Positions 43,766-53,145 are shown, numbered from the stretch's first letter. The stretch is 64,000 bases of DNA from Planctomycetota bacterium (GCA_023417655.1 JAEZFD010000010.1:1-64000), one strand, 5' to 3'. Notes: generated by a model from the letters alone, not told the origin. A program made the numbers and translations.

Positions 43766-44629
43766 CTACTTCGGAAATGCTGTGATCACTTCTGTCGTCC
43801 CTTTACGGACAACAATAAAGATCCGCTCCAGTGGAGGATGCCTTTTCCTCGCACCTGTCTCTCCGCCGAGGTAACCGACGCGGCGTTCCATGTTGACCGT
43901 ATAGGCATCACGTCCATTTTCTGGATCTGGCCGCAGATCCTGTGTTTTGATCTTCTGCCAGGCCAGATCGATCCAGGCGAAGGCGTGCGACTCTCCGCCA
44001 TCAAAGACACCGTGCGGACCGTCACGATCAGGGATGTCCCGAGCATGCCGCAACACGTGCTCACGTCGCGTCAGTCCTTCTGGATCGCGACCTGAATACT
44101 TCAGGCCCGCCGGGCTTTCCCATGCGTCACGACCAATTGATTTGAGTTCAACTGGCTCGGGAAGCGATGTTTCCAAAGGCGGCGGGGCGGACTTCATCTC
44201 GCCCAGGCCGATCTGCCCGGGTTGAGTCGCGCGAATCTGCAACTGGTCACGATAGCGTTCGAGCTTGCCGCTGACGGCGATCGTCCGACCTGGGGGGTAC
44301 AACTCTTCCGGTAGCGAGGGGGTGAAGCGTTTGACGTCCTGAGCATGAATAAAGACCGTGACGACGGAGGTCCCGGCGAAGTTAATGAATCGATTTCCCC
44401 CTGCGGATTTCCCAACTCGGCCGACTTCGCCGATCACGACAACGGTCTGGCCGACGCGTCCCCGCAGTTCCTGAGTATTCGAGGACTCGATACTGGGGAT
44501 GGAGACCTGAACCGGAGGTGCGGCCTCCTGAGCCGTCAGCAGCTCCGGCCAGCACGAAAGCAGACCGCTTCCCAGCAGCAGAAGCGGCAGCACATAAAGA
44601 GACCAGTGTCGAAGAATGTGCTTGTTCAT
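43766..44629 (-). CDS. Exported OB-fold protein with a possible nuclease-toxin-like C-terminus
   Basis: The 287-residue product has an N-terminal signal (hydrophobic residues 11-30, possible cleavage near TAQEA). Residues 55-140 resemble an OB-fold nucleic-acid-binding-like domain (LRGRVGQTVVVIGEVGRV, NRFINFAGTSVVTVFIH, TIAVSGKLERYRDQLQI). Residues 178-287 differ in character: REHVLRHARDIPDRDG, HGVFDGG, then VVRKGTTEVITAFPK at the very end. That final strand pattern and the early His are typical of BECR-type (barnase-EndoU-colicin-RelE) RNase toxin domains, but I cannot confirm this by eye. No immunity-like gene lies next to it. Confidence 0.6.
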   Translation of the reverse strand: MNKHILRHWSLYVLPLLLLGSGLLSCWPELLTAQEAAPPVQVSIPSIESSNTQELRGRVGQTVVVIGEVGRVGKSAGGNRFINFAGTSVVTVFIHAQDVKRFTPSLPEELYPPGRTIAVSGKLERYRDQLQIRATQPGQIGLGEMKSAPPPLETSLPEPVELKSIGRDAWESPAGLKYSGRDPEGLTRREHVLRHARDIPDRDGPHGVFDGGESHAFAWIDLAWQKIKTQDLRPDPENGRDAYTVNMERRVGYLGGETGARKRHPPLERIFIVVRKGTTEVITAFPK

Positions 44630-44934
44630 AAGATGTCAAAAACGCCCGCGGAGAATCCGCCATCATACCAGTTCAGAAAGTCTCCGACATTCCGACTGAG
44701 TTCCGTCCGCTGTCGAGAACACCTGTGATCCGTCACCTCATCCGGCAGACGACTTTGACGACTAGGAAAATTACAGACTCTAAGCCTGATAGAAGCACTG
44801 GGAGTTCCGCACGGGCTGTGCCTTGCAAAACTGCGCTCTGACATGACACCCGTTGGTCCTATGGAACGAGCCCGGCCGATATCTGAGAGACCGGCTTGGA
44901 TGCCCATCTCCTTCAGCGCTTAGTCTCTCGAAAC
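44630..44934. other. 305-base divergent region between the OB-fold gene and the repeat protein gene
   Basis: No gene is seen. It should hold promoters for both divergent genes, but I could not place them with confidence. A TTG at 44896 is in frame with the repeat protein and would add 13 residues. Confidence 0.5.
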
Positions 44935-47508
44935 ATGTCCGCCCATTTTGGTGGTTCTGCGGCCGCCTGCGATCGTCGTCGCCGCAGACTGGTGCAAAAT
45001 ACTCTGCAAGGAAGCACTCTCCCTGTTGGTGGACGCAGTCCGCGCAGTGGGCGCGGCAATTCGAGCGAGAATTCTGAACCGGCAGAAACTGCCTCAACTC
45101 CCCGACGCAAGTGGTCGTTGATCCCGCGGAATACCCGTCTGCTGGGAGTGCTCTGTCTGTTGAATGTGCTCGCCTGGGCCGGAGTGTTGTGGCTAGGCTG
45201 TTCTCAATGGGCGATTGACCGCGGACTGCAGCAGTTTACATCACTGCCTGACGGACCACTGATCCGCTCATTCAGTATTTTCCAGCTGCTGATGACGTCA
45301 CAGCTGAGTTTTCTGATCTACTGGTACCGTTCCCGCAGTCGCAAAGACTTTATGGGTCGCTACCGGCTCTGGAGTTGGGCAGGTCTCTTCTGGAGCATGG
45401 TCTGCCTGGGGATGGTGAGTCAGGCCGAGTTCGGATTCGTTCGTCCTCTACTAAGACGGTTTGAACTCGACAGCTGGCGTCCGGAAACCATGTCATGGCT
45501 ACTACCACTGGCGATCGGCGTCGTTGCCGTTTATCGGGTGCTGCGCCGAGAACTCCGCCAGTCGCGACTCAGTCTGACCATGTGGGAAATCAGTTTCTCG
45601 CTCAGCGTACTCGCTGCGGCGTTGAATCTGGGACTCGACAATTTTCTACCTGCCTCGATCAGGGCAACCTGCACGGCGGCTGTCTGGTCGCTGTGGCACG
45701 CCTCGCTGGCGATCAGCTGTCTGGTTCATCTCCGTTTTGTCGTTCACATCACAAATGAAGCCGCTCCACGTCAGCCATCACGGGGAACCCGTGTTCTGAA
45801 ATGGAGTCATCAGCATCTGACGCAGGTCGGAGAACGGGTCGTCACGTCACGCCCACGCCTGCGACGGCTTCGCATCGACACGCCGGAAGCGACCGAACAC
45901 CCTGCGATTAAACCTCCGCGATCACGATTGAAGAAGAAGCTCTCTGAAGATGTCGCGGAAGCCAAGCAGCCAACATCCGACCCAGTACGTTCCGCACCGA
46001 AGTCAGCAAAGACTCAGAGCCGCACTGATGAGGAACCAGGCTCCTCTCCACAATCAGAGCGGACATGGTCTCGATGGAACCCATTCAGAAAGACACGCGC
46101 CGCCGCTCCTGAATCGGCCGATCAGGCCGCCGGTGCTAATGAAACCCCACTTGCCAGTGTCCCTGCTCCGCACTTCTCCCTGAGCCGTCTGGCCAAGCGA
46201 CGAAAGTCCGCCGAACCTGGAACAGAGTCGGGATCGACCAGTAGAAAACCTGATTCGAAGTCTGATGCTGCAATAACTTCAACGGCATCAAAAGGCTGGT
46301 GGTCGCGATGGAAGAAACCGGCCAATGCAGACGAGGCTGCCGCTGCTGATGCTGTAAAGACAAAAGAGCAACCAGCGAAGGAAGCAAAAGCCTCCCCAGT
46401 TGCTGCAGCAGCGAAGCCGCCAGAAAAGAAAGCTGACCTGAGCGATGAGCCGCAAGCCGAACGCAAAGGCTGGTGGTCACGCTGGAAGAAGTCGGCTGTT
46501 ACAGAGGGAGCTGACCCTGGATCTGTAAAGGCAAAAGAACTGCAAACGAAGGAAGTAAAAGCTTCCCCTGTTGCTGCAGCAGCGAAGCCGCCAGAGAAGA
46601 AAGCCGACCTGAGTGACGAGCCACAGTCCGAACGTAAAGGCTGGTGGTCGCGCTGGAAGAAGTCGGCTGATGCAGACGGCGCTGCCGACGTTGAAGCTGT
46701 CAAAATAAAGGATCTGAAGGCGAAGGAAGTAAAGGCTTCCCCGGTTGCCGTGGCAGCGAAGCCGCCAGAGAAGAAAGCCGACCTGAGTGAGGAGCCACAG
46801 GCCGAACGCAAAGGCTGGTGGTCACGTTGGAAGAAGTCGGCTGATGCAGAGGAATCCGCTTCTGTAAAGACGGCCAAGTCAGCTGTGACCGCCAAAGCCG
46901 AAACTCCAAAGCACTGCGAGGCTCCGGCCCGACCTGCTCCGCAACAGACCACGAAGCCAACTCCGCCTGTGAAAAAGCCGGAGCCAACTCCCGTTGCGGA
47001 AAAAGTCGCTGAGAAAACGTCATCTCCTGCAGTGACCGCCGAATCCGGGAAACCAGCCGGCAAGTCGTGGTCATTGGGTTGGGGCAGTAAGAAGTCAGTT
47101 GCTGATTCAACTCCCCCAGCAGCTAACAAACCGACCACTGACAAACCAGCTGCTGCTAAGCCGGCAGCGGAGAAACCAGTAACTGACAAGCCGGTCACGA
47201 AAACCGAAGCTTCAAAAGCTCCCGCCGCGGCTCCGACAATGGCCGCGAGACCCTCTCCGGCTCCTGCCCCTGCGCCAGCTCCTGCACCGAAACCTGCGCC
47301 GACTCCAGTCGTCTCCCGGAAGCCGATCGAGGACGATGAACGAGAGGAAATTCCTCGATCTGAAAAGCCTCGACGTAAGCCGGAACCAATGGAAATGGAA
47401 CCGGATGATGAGGACGGAGAGGATTACGACTACAGCGAAATGAGTGCGAAAGAACGCAAGAAGCTGAAAAAGCGGTTGCGCCAGCAGGGCCGAGGCGATC
47501 GGGACTGA
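44935..47508 (+). CDS. Six-TM membrane protein with KGWWSRWKK tandem repeats
   Basis: The 857-residue product has a basic N-terminus and about six membrane helices at residues 67-268. The rest is hydrophilic, rich in Ala, Lys, Pro and Ser. Four copies of KGWWSRWKK start at residues 453, 511, 568 and 626. Three of them are preceded by a near-identical block with PVAAAAKPPEKKADLS, so the repeat unit is 57 or 58 residues. A weaker TWSRWNPF copy lies earlier. After the repeats comes a Pro/Ala/Lys stretch (KPAAAKPAAEKPVTDK) and an acidic-basic end. The tail is likely disordered and cytoplasmic or periplasmic; Trp-Arg-Lys motifs could bind membranes or anionic polymers. I recognise no family, and the ATG at 44935 was chosen over the TTG at 44896. 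Confidence 0.8.
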   Translation: MSAHFGGSAAACDRRRRRLVQNTLQGSTLPVGGRSPRSGRGNSSENSEPAETASTPRRKWSLIPRNTRLLGVLCLLNVLAWAGVLWLGCSQWAIDRGLQQFTSLPDGPLIRSFSIFQLLMTSQLSFLIYWYRSRSRKDFMGRYRLWSWAGLFWSMVCLGMVSQAEFGFVRPLLRRFELDSWRPETMSWLLPLAIGVVAVYRVLRRELRQSRLSLTMWEISFSLSVLAAALNLGLDNFLPASIRATCTAAVWSLWHASLAISCLVHLRFVVHITNEAAPRQPSRGTRVLKWSHQHLTQVGERVVTSRPRLRRLRIDTPEATEHPAIKPPRSRLKKKLSEDVAEAKQPTSDPVRSAPKSAKTQSRTDEEPGSSPQSERTWSRWNPFRKTRAAAPESADQAAGANETPLASVPAPHFSLSRLAKRRKSAEPGTESGSTSRKPDSKSDAAITSTASKGWWSRWKKPANADEAAAADAVKTKEQPAKEAKASPVAAAAKPPEKKADLSDEPQAERKGWWSRWKKSAVTEGADPGSVKAKELQTKEVKASPVAAAAKPPEKKADLSDEPQSERKGWWSRWKKSADADGAADVEAVKIKDLKAKEVKASPVAVAAKPPEKKADLSEEPQAERKGWWSRWKKSADAEESASVKTAKSAVTAKAETPKHCEAPARPAPQQTTKPTPPVKKPEPTPVAEKVAEKTSSPAVTAESGKPAGKSWSLGWGSKKSVADSTPPAANKPTTDKPAAAKPAAEKPVTDKPVTKTEASKAPAAAPTMAARPSPAPAPAPAPAPKPAPTPVVSRKPIEDDEREEIPRSEKPRRKPEPMEMEPDDEDGEDYDYSEMSAKERKKLKKRLRQQGRGDRD
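46291..46836 (+). repeat. In-frame coding repeats of 174, 171 and 174 bases
   Basis: The codons for KGWWSRWKK begin at 46291, 46465, 46636 and 46810, giving spacings of 174, 171 and 174 bases. The DNA blocks between them are highly similar. All spacings are multiples of three, so copy number can change without breaking the frame. The last repeat motif starts at 46810. Confidence 0.85.
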
Positions 47509-47800
47509 TCTCGCTTGAGATCAGTTCGCTTCCAGCCTTCACAGGTGGGGTTATGCAACAGCAGGGGTGCCTGAGACGCCGAGAGAGAACGGGTCTCTTG
47601 CAGCTGTTTCTGATTCCAGAGTTGCGTTCTCGCAGCTAATGAGAAACACTCAAAGCACCTGCAGACTGACTGGGATTTCACTGCAATAGGTTTGCATTTA
47701 CCAGTTCAGTCTCCTCAAGCCAGCTTCGCGCGTTATCTCCCCTCGCAACGATGCCCCTGCTGGCCTGTTTGATGACAGCCCCTCTGGAGTCGCGCGCTCG

Positions 47801-49279
47801 ATGTCAAATCGTCAGGAGTTGCTCAATCGGCTGTCCACAGAGTCCTGGGACATCGCAGTCGTCGGAGGCGGAGCCTCTGGACTCGGCACGGCACTCGATG
47901 CGGCCTCCCGTGGGTTCCGTACCGTGTTGCTCGAGCAGAATGACTATGCGAAAGCGACCTCCAGTCGCAGCACGAAACTGATTCATGGCGGCGTCCGCTA
48001 TCTGAAGCAGGCGAAAGTCGCATTTGTCCGGGAATCTCTGCATGAACGCGGCCTGCTTCTGAAGAACGCTGCCGGACTGGTCCATCCGCTGGAATTCATC
48101 ATTCCCACCTTCTCACTCGCGGAACGCTTGTTTTACGGAGCCGGACTGAAAGTCTATGACCTTCTGGCCGGAAAACTCGGGATGCAGCGTTCCCGAATCC
48201 TGAGCACGCAAGCTGTCCTTCAGCGAACTCCCACCATTCGCGCAGATCGACTGAGCGGAGGTGTCTCCTATTTCGATGCCCAGTTCGATGACGCCCGCCT
48301 GGCACTCGCGATGATGCAGGCGGTTCAATCGCTGGGGGGAGTCCCACTGAATTACGTTCGGGTCGACCGATTTGTGAAAGCGAATGACCGAATCAGCGGC
48401 CTTTCTGCGACGGATGTCGAAACAGGCCGAAGCTATGACATTTCCGCCCGCGTGGTGATTAACGCGACCGGAATCTTCACCGATGACACCCGACAGCTCG
48501 ACCAGCCGGATGCCAGACCGATGCTGAAGGTCAGCCGGGGATCGCACATTGTGGTCGATCGCTCGTTCCTGCCGGGGGAGACCGCAATCATCATTCCCAG
48601 TACCGATGATGGACGGGTCGTCTTCATCATCCCCTGGCATGGATCAGTTCTCATCGGAACAACGGATATCCCTGCTCCAGAGCCAGTTCTCGATCCGAGC
48701 CCCCTGCCGGAAGAAGTTGACTTCCTGATGGAGCACGCGACGCGGTATCTCGCCCGAAAAGTTACCGTCAGTGATATTCGCAGTATGTTCTGCGGGTTGC
48801 GGCCACTGGTCGTCGAGGACCCTGAAGAATCAACGGCTCAGATGTCACGGGATCACGTCATTCGCACTTCACCGAGTGGTTTGATCACCCTCACCGGCGG
48901 GAAGTGGACAACCTATCGCAAGATGGCAAGCGATACCGTCGACACCGCAATTCGTGAGGCGGGGCTCGATCACCGACCGACCCGCACGGAATCCCTGCCC
49001 CTGACCGGAAATGAACAGGATTCCCCCGCCCGACCACAGTCAACAGCGTCGGTGACGGAGGCGTTCATTCAACAAGCCGTCAGACAGGAACAGGCGCGAA
49101 CTGTCGAGGATATCCTCAGTCGACGCTGTCGTCTTCTGCTCCTCGACGCACAGGCAGCGATCGATCTTGCTCCAAAGGTCGCATCCGTCCTTTCCAGCGA
49201 GTTGCAACGTGACATCACATGGGAGCAAAGTCAGGTCACGGAGTTCACCGCACTGGCCAGAACTTACCTGCCAGGCTAA
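47801..49279 (+). CDS. glpD: Aerobic glycerol-3-phosphate dehydrogenase
   Basis: The FAD-dependent enzyme oxidises glycerol 3-phosphate to dihydroxyacetone phosphate and feeds electrons to quinone. The 492-residue product has the FAD motif DIAVVGGGASGLGTALDAAS near residues 17-36. It also has the GlpD signatures TSSRSTKLIHGGVRYL near residues 51-66 and SMFCGLRPL in the C-terminal half, and TGGKWTTYRKMA near residues 365-376. It is a monotopic membrane enzyme in other bacteria. No glpK or glpF lies near. Confidence 0.93.
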   Translation: MSNRQELLNRLSTESWDIAVVGGGASGLGTALDAASRGFRTVLLEQNDYAKATSSRSTKLIHGGVRYLKQAKVAFVRESLHERGLLLKNAAGLVHPLEFIIPTFSLAERLFYGAGLKVYDLLAGKLGMQRSRILSTQAVLQRTPTIRADRLSGGVSYFDAQFDDARLALAMMQAVQSLGGVPLNYVRVDRFVKANDRISGLSATDVETGRSYDISARVVINATGIFTDDTRQLDQPDARPMLKVSRGSHIVVDRSFLPGETAIIIPSTDDGRVVFIIPWHGSVLIGTTDIPAPEPVLDPSPLPEEVDFLMEHATRYLARKVTVSDIRSMFCGLRPLVVEDPEESTAQMSRDHVIRTSPSGLITLTGGKWTTYRKMASDTVDTAIREAGLDHRPTRTESLPLTGNEQDSPARPQSTASVTEAFIQQAVRQEQARTVEDILSRRCRLLLLDAQAAIDLAPKVASVLSSELQRDITWEQSQVTEFTALARTYLPG

Positions 49280-49781
49280 GGATCGCCTGCAAAATTTCGG
49301 ACGGATTTCCTGCGGGGGTGGTTCGCTAAAGCGGCAAAATCAAGCAGCAGAATTCGCCCATTCGGATCTTGGAAAAGATGGTCCGGCAGTTGTCCGAAAG
49401 TTCCGGGCGAGCCGAACATGACAGCAGAATCCCGTGAAGTCGGCGAAGTCACGCCGACGATAAGCAGACCGGACACTCTGGAGGATCTGACAGCCTGACC
49501 GGCAGAAATTTCCGGTCAATTGCAGTTCAACCATCAGCGTCAGCCGACGCCAAGGGGGGCGCGGCAACCCATGAGTGAAACAGGGACGTTCACGGAAGAA
49601 CAGCCTAGACACTGGCCTGCTTAACGCGGCCGGGTGATCAGGTTTACTTGCCGCGACGACCAAGAGCGTCTGCCACTTCTGCTCACTTTGGTCACTGGCG
49701 CCGACGCGGCACAGCGACGAAAGATCGGCTGTTCTTCAGACAGCCTTTTTGCAGGCGTGCAGCCGCATCACCGGTACCGCC
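49280..49781. other. 502-base spacer between glpD and the Ig-like gene
   Basis: I see no gene. It contains a small stem (GTCGGCG 49439-49445 with CGCCGAC 49452-49458) and a terminator-like hairpin, GGCTGT 49727-49732 with ACAGCC 49740-49745 followed by TTTTT, only 32 bases before the next start codon. An upstream transcript or leader is possible but unproven. Confidence 0.5.
49727..49750 (+). terminator. Leader terminator-like hairpin upstream of the Ig-like gene
   Basis: GGCTGT pairs with ACAGCC around a seven-base loop and is followed by TTTTT at 49746-49750. The stem is only six bases. The position, just before the ATG at 49782, would suit an attenuator or the end of a short upstream RNA. 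Confidence 0.35.
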
Positions 49782-51341
49782 ATGCGCAAGCTCTCACGAA
49801 CTCCGCTCAGACATCGAACGCAGCAAAGCACACAGCTGTTGTCGCGTCGTCTTGTCAACCTTCGCTGGGCCTGCACGCTTCTGGCCGCTGCGACAATTGT
49901 CGTGAGCTGGTCTCACTCAGCATGGGCTGAGGTGATCTATTCGAAGTCCCGCCGCTTCCGGATCCCGTTCCAGTTCGATGGTTCTGAGTTGAAGCGGATC
50001 GGCGCTCGAGAGATTCGCCTGTTCGCATCACGCGACGCCGAACAATGGTCAGTCGTGGATTCGGTGGGCCTCACAGAAACCAAGTTCACGTTTGAAGCAC
50101 CTGACGATGGGATCTACTGGTTCTCCGTGAAGTCACGGGCGGCGAATGGATACGATTTTCCAGCGGGACCGCACCAGCCTTCCCTGCACATTCTGGTTGA
50201 TACCGTTCAGCCGGAATTGAGCCTGCAGGTCGAAGAGATTGAGCCGGGTCGGGTCCGACTGACCTGGACGGCTGCCGATGAACATATCGATCTGAACTCT
50301 CTCCAGATGGAGTTCATGGAGCCGGGAACCAGTCTCTGGCAACCTGTCGCAGTGCGAAGTCAGGACCGTGGTTCGACAAGCTGGACACTCGACAAGACAG
50401 GGAATATCCAGATTCGAGGACGGGTCTCTGACTTGGCTGGGAACCTCACAACGACCCATGCAGAAGCCGTAATCGCAGGGATGCCGGAACGTCCGAATGC
50501 ACGACCGGATGTTGGCAAGCCCGTCGCCCAGCAGATGGATTTTCCGCCATCCGTTCTGCCAATGCCTGCTCAACAGGTCACGCAAGTCGAACCGCGATTG
50601 ATTTCATCAACAGCCAATACGCCGATTGTCAGATCCGCCACGGAGCTTCAACCGCTCCCATCGACCGGCTTTCCGATGAATACACCGGAAACCGGTCGCC
50701 TTCCTGAAGTCCGCTATGTGAACTCCACGATGTTCCGCATCGGATATCACCTTCAGGAAATTGGTCCGTCAGGGATCTCGCAAGTCGATCTTTATATTAC
50801 GGAAGACGACGGGCAGAAGTGGTATCACTACGGACTCGACCCCGATCGTGTCTCTCCGATGGAAGTGACGATTCCCCGTGACGGAGCCTATGGATTCTCC
50901 TTCCGCGTCACGAATGGTCTGGGACGAAAACCAATTCCTCCCCAGCCCGGCGAGAAGCCTGAAGTGTCGATGATTGTCGATCGAGTCGCTCCGGCCGTGC
51001 AGCTGGATCCTCTCAGCTATGCGTCACCGGGGAGCGATCATGATGTGCTCGTCTCATGGCAAATCCCTGATCAGGACCTTGCCGATCAGTCAGTGGCTCT
51101 GTCGTACTCAGTGTCGCCAACCGGACCATGGATCCCCATCTTTGGCTGGGAACGAAATCCGGGATCGTTCACATGGTCGGTGCCGCCCACATTGGAACAG
51201 CAATTCCATGTTCGCCTCGACGTTCGAGATCGTGCCGGGAACATCGCCCGGGTGATCAGCCAAAAGCCATTTCAGATTGATCGGGCACAGCCGCGAGCTC
51301 GCGTGACCGAGATCCATTCACTCGAAGCACTCCCTCAGTAG
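49782..51341 (+). CDS. Secreted protein with Ig/fibronectin-like domains
   Basis: The 519-residue product from the ATG at 49782 (a GTG 11 codons earlier is open) has a basic N-terminus, a hydrophobic segment (residues 29-46) and an AWAEV cleavage-like site. The mature part shows repeated beta-sandwich phrases: LFASRDAEQWSVVDSVGLTE, DNIYWFSVK-like GIYWFSVKSRA, and the related pair WYHYGLDPDRVSP and YGFSFRVTNGLG. RVSDLAGNL and VRDRAGNIARV are typical of bacterial Ig-like (DRAGN) domains. There are probably four such domains with a Pro-rich linker at residues 240-310. It may be an envelope or extracellular structural protein. The function is unknown. Confidence 0.7.
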   Translation: MRKLSRTPLRHRTQQSTQLLSRRLVNLRWACTLLAAATIVVSWSHSAWAEVIYSKSRRFRIPFQFDGSELKRIGAREIRLFASRDAEQWSVVDSVGLTETKFTFEAPDDGIYWFSVKSRAANGYDFPAGPHQPSLHILVDTVQPELSLQVEEIEPGRVRLTWTAADEHIDLNSLQMEFMEPGTSLWQPVAVRSQDRGSTSWTLDKTGNIQIRGRVSDLAGNLTTTHAEAVIAGMPERPNARPDVGKPVAQQMDFPPSVLPMPAQQVTQVEPRLISSTANTPIVRSATELQPLPSTGFPMNTPETGRLPEVRYVNSTMFRIGYHLQEIGPSGISQVDLYITEDDGQKWYHYGLDPDRVSPMEVTIPRDGAYGFSFRVTNGLGRKPIPPQPGEKPEVSMIVDRVAPAVQLDPLSYASPGSDHDVLVSWQIPDQDLADQSVALSYSVSPTGPWIPIFGWERNPGSFTWSVPPTLEQQFHVRLDVRDRAGNIARVISQKPFQIDRAQPRARVTEIHSLEALPQ

Positions 51342-51357
51342 TGACGAGAGAACTCAA

Positions 51358-52176
51358 TCATCTTGGGAAGAGACTCCGGAACGTCTCGATCGTCTGCCGC
51401 GCCGCAGACTCGGAGTCTGGCAAAGGCAGTGCTTCCGCCGAGGCATACCCTTGATAATTCATCTCGCGAAGAGCCTGAGCAATCGGCTCGAAATCAAGGT
51501 GCCCTGCTCCTGCGGGTCGTCGATTTGAATCGACAAAGTGCAGATGCCCCACAGCGGCTCCAGCCTGTCGCAATGCCAGAGGAAGATCGCTTTCCTCAAC
51601 GTTCATATGGAAGAGATCTGCCAGAAGACGAACATTCGACAGCTCCCCTTCTTGAATCAGTTGAACACCCTCGCCCAAGGTATTGACCAGATTGGTCTCA
51701 TAGCGATTGAGGGGTTCATAGATCAGCGGAACCTGAAATCTCGCGGATTCTGCCGAGAGTGTCCGCAGTGCCTCTGTCAGGAGATGGAGTGCCTCGTCCT
51801 TTGGTATCTGAGGCGACCAGCGTCCCTGCATTGAACCAATAATCGCCGGTGCTCCCAGCTCGCCACCAAATTGAATCATTCTGAGAATGAACGCGAGCGC
51901 CTTCTTCCGGATATCAGGATCCGGAGAAGTCAGGCTCAACTGATGACGGACCATGCCGGCACCGGTGCCGACGGCAGCGACCTTCAAACCGGTCGCATCG
52001 AGCTGCTCGTGAATCGCACTGACCGCGACCTCATCGGGTCCCGGCAGGAACAGCTCAACGGCGTCAAACCCCAGTTCAGTCGCCCGGCGGATTGAGCCGG
52101 GGAGATCATGCCAGAAAACGAACGGCCCTCCCTGCGCTTCCTTCACCAGACTGATTGTCACAGCCGATCGAATCAT
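51358..52176 (-). CDS. Sugar phosphate isomerase/epimerase-like TIM-barrel protein
   Basis: The 272-residue product from the ATG at 52176 matches the AP-endonuclease-2-like TIM-barrel superfamily that includes hydroxypyruvate isomerase and IolE/IolI-type enzymes. Putative metal ligands are seen in LIYEPLNRYE (Glu), LLADLFHMN (Asp and His), GHLHFVDSNR (His) and ASAEALPLPD (Glu). The length is usual. The substrate cannot be assigned. It is the last gene of a minus-strand group after the AhpD-like gene, which starts 64 bases upstream of its start codon. Confidence 0.82.
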   Translation of the reverse strand: MIRSAVTISLVKEAQGGPFVFWHDLPGSIRRATELGFDAVELFLPGPDEVAVSAIHEQLDATGLKVAAVGTGAGMVRHQLSLTSPDPDIRKKALAFILRMIQFGGELGAPAIIGSMQGRWSPQIPKDEALHLLTEALRTLSAESARFQVPLIYEPLNRYETNLVNTLGEGVQLIQEGELSNVRLLADLFHMNVEESDLPLALRQAGAAVGHLHFVDSNRRPAGAGHLDFEPIAQALREMNYQGYASAEALPLPDSESAARQTIETFRSLFPR

Positions 52177-52239
52177 GATGACGCCCAGTGGATCAGAAGT
52201 GGTGGTGAACGCAGGTTGCTGACTCGGCCACACCCCAAT

Positions 52240-52866
52240 TCACGCCGTTGCGGCGTTCAGGAACTGGACCCCGGCATACATCGTGGCAGCGCACTGAATT
52301 ACTTCCAGCAGTTGCTCCGGCGACAGTCCGAGCTGCTTGCCTTTTTCGACATGCCCGGCAGTACAAGGCTTGCATGCGTTGATATCGCTGATGGCGATAT
52401 TGATGATTTCCACCAGCCGCGTTTCCAGTGACGTACCGGTAAAGGTATGAGCACGCAGGCCGACTCCCATGCCTTCAAACAGGCTCGAGCCACTCAAGTC
52501 GCGGAACTTGAAGAAGGTGTTGTACATGTAGTTCGTTGACGCGACGGCCAGAATCTCAGCGACCTGAGCCGACGTAAACCCGAGCTCTTCGCATCGTGCG
52601 GCGAAATAGGTCAGCCAGGGTTTCGATTTGCCGTGGGCAGCGACAGAGAGCGCAATGGCGGCCTTTGTCTTCGCGTCCAGCGGTCCATCGGTATACACGA
52701 ACTTCTTGAAGTTCATGTAGAAGTCGCGAAGAAATGCCTCGACATTGCCGTAAATCAGAAATGGCTCAGGCAGATCGGAAGTGCCCAGCATTTCCGTAAT
52801 TCGCCCGTAGTGCTGCGAGACCTTCTCTGGGGCAGATTCGACCGGGACAGGCTGAAGCAAAGGCAT
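52240..52866 (-). CDS. Carboxymuconolactone decarboxylase / AhpD-like protein
   Basis: The 208-residue product has two AhpD-like helical halves. The first half, near residues 64-115 (DAKTKAAIALSVAAHGKSKP), lacks Cys. The second has DINACKPCTAGHVEKGKQLG with C165, C168 and H172, the AhpD redox-active CxxC and His. In mycobacteria AhpD regenerates the peroxiredoxin AhpC. A 2-Cys peroxiredoxin gene lies just upstream on the same strand, so a reducing partner role is the natural inference. The two genes are separated by 279 bases and a terminator hairpin. Confidence 0.85.
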   Translation of the reverse strand: MPLLQPVPVESAPEKVSQHYGRITEMLGTSDLPEPFLIYGNVEAFLRDFYMNFKKFVYTDGPLDAKTKAAIALSVAAHGKSKPWLTYFAARCEELGFTSAQVAEILAVASTNYMYNTFFKFRDLSGSSLFEGMGVGLRAHTFTGTSLETRLVEIINIAISDINACKPCTAGHVEKGKQLGLSPEQLLEVIQCAATMYAGVQFLNAATA

Positions 52867-52980
52867 GACAGATTCTCTTTCAATGTTGAAGCCGCAGAAG
52901 GGGAGCGATTTGATCCGGACGGCATCGACGAACGCGATTCCGCCTCACTTCTGGTCTCCTGCGACAAAAAAGCCGCATTC

Positions 52981-53021
52981 AAAAAACAGCCCGGCGGGGA
53001 TGAAACCATTCCCACCGGGCT
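52981..53021 (-). terminator. Terminator between the peroxiredoxin and AhpD-like genes
   Basis: On the minus strand AGCCCGGTGGG and CCCGCCGGGCT form a stem with one mismatch, followed by a GTTTTTTG run (A residues 52981-52986 on the + strand). It lies 125 bases after the peroxiredoxin stop, so most transcripts should end here and the AhpD-like gene would depend on read-through or its own promoter. Confidence 0.6.
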
Positions 53022-53145
53022 ATCAGAATTCTCACGGACACATTCAGCTGAGAGCCCGTCAATTCAGTCCCTGGAGTTTTCGTGCGGCGAATGGAGTTCC
53101 CTATATCGGAAACCTCGCTGCGCGACCCCCTGACGAGGGACCTGA

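Noticed and set aside
46122..47198. A 358-codon minus-strand open frame opposite the KGWWSRWKK protein
   Set aside because: It exists because the Lys/Ala/Pro-rich repeats lack stops on the other strand. Its product is low-complexity with the same period, and the + strand frame has a membrane domain and a coherent start.
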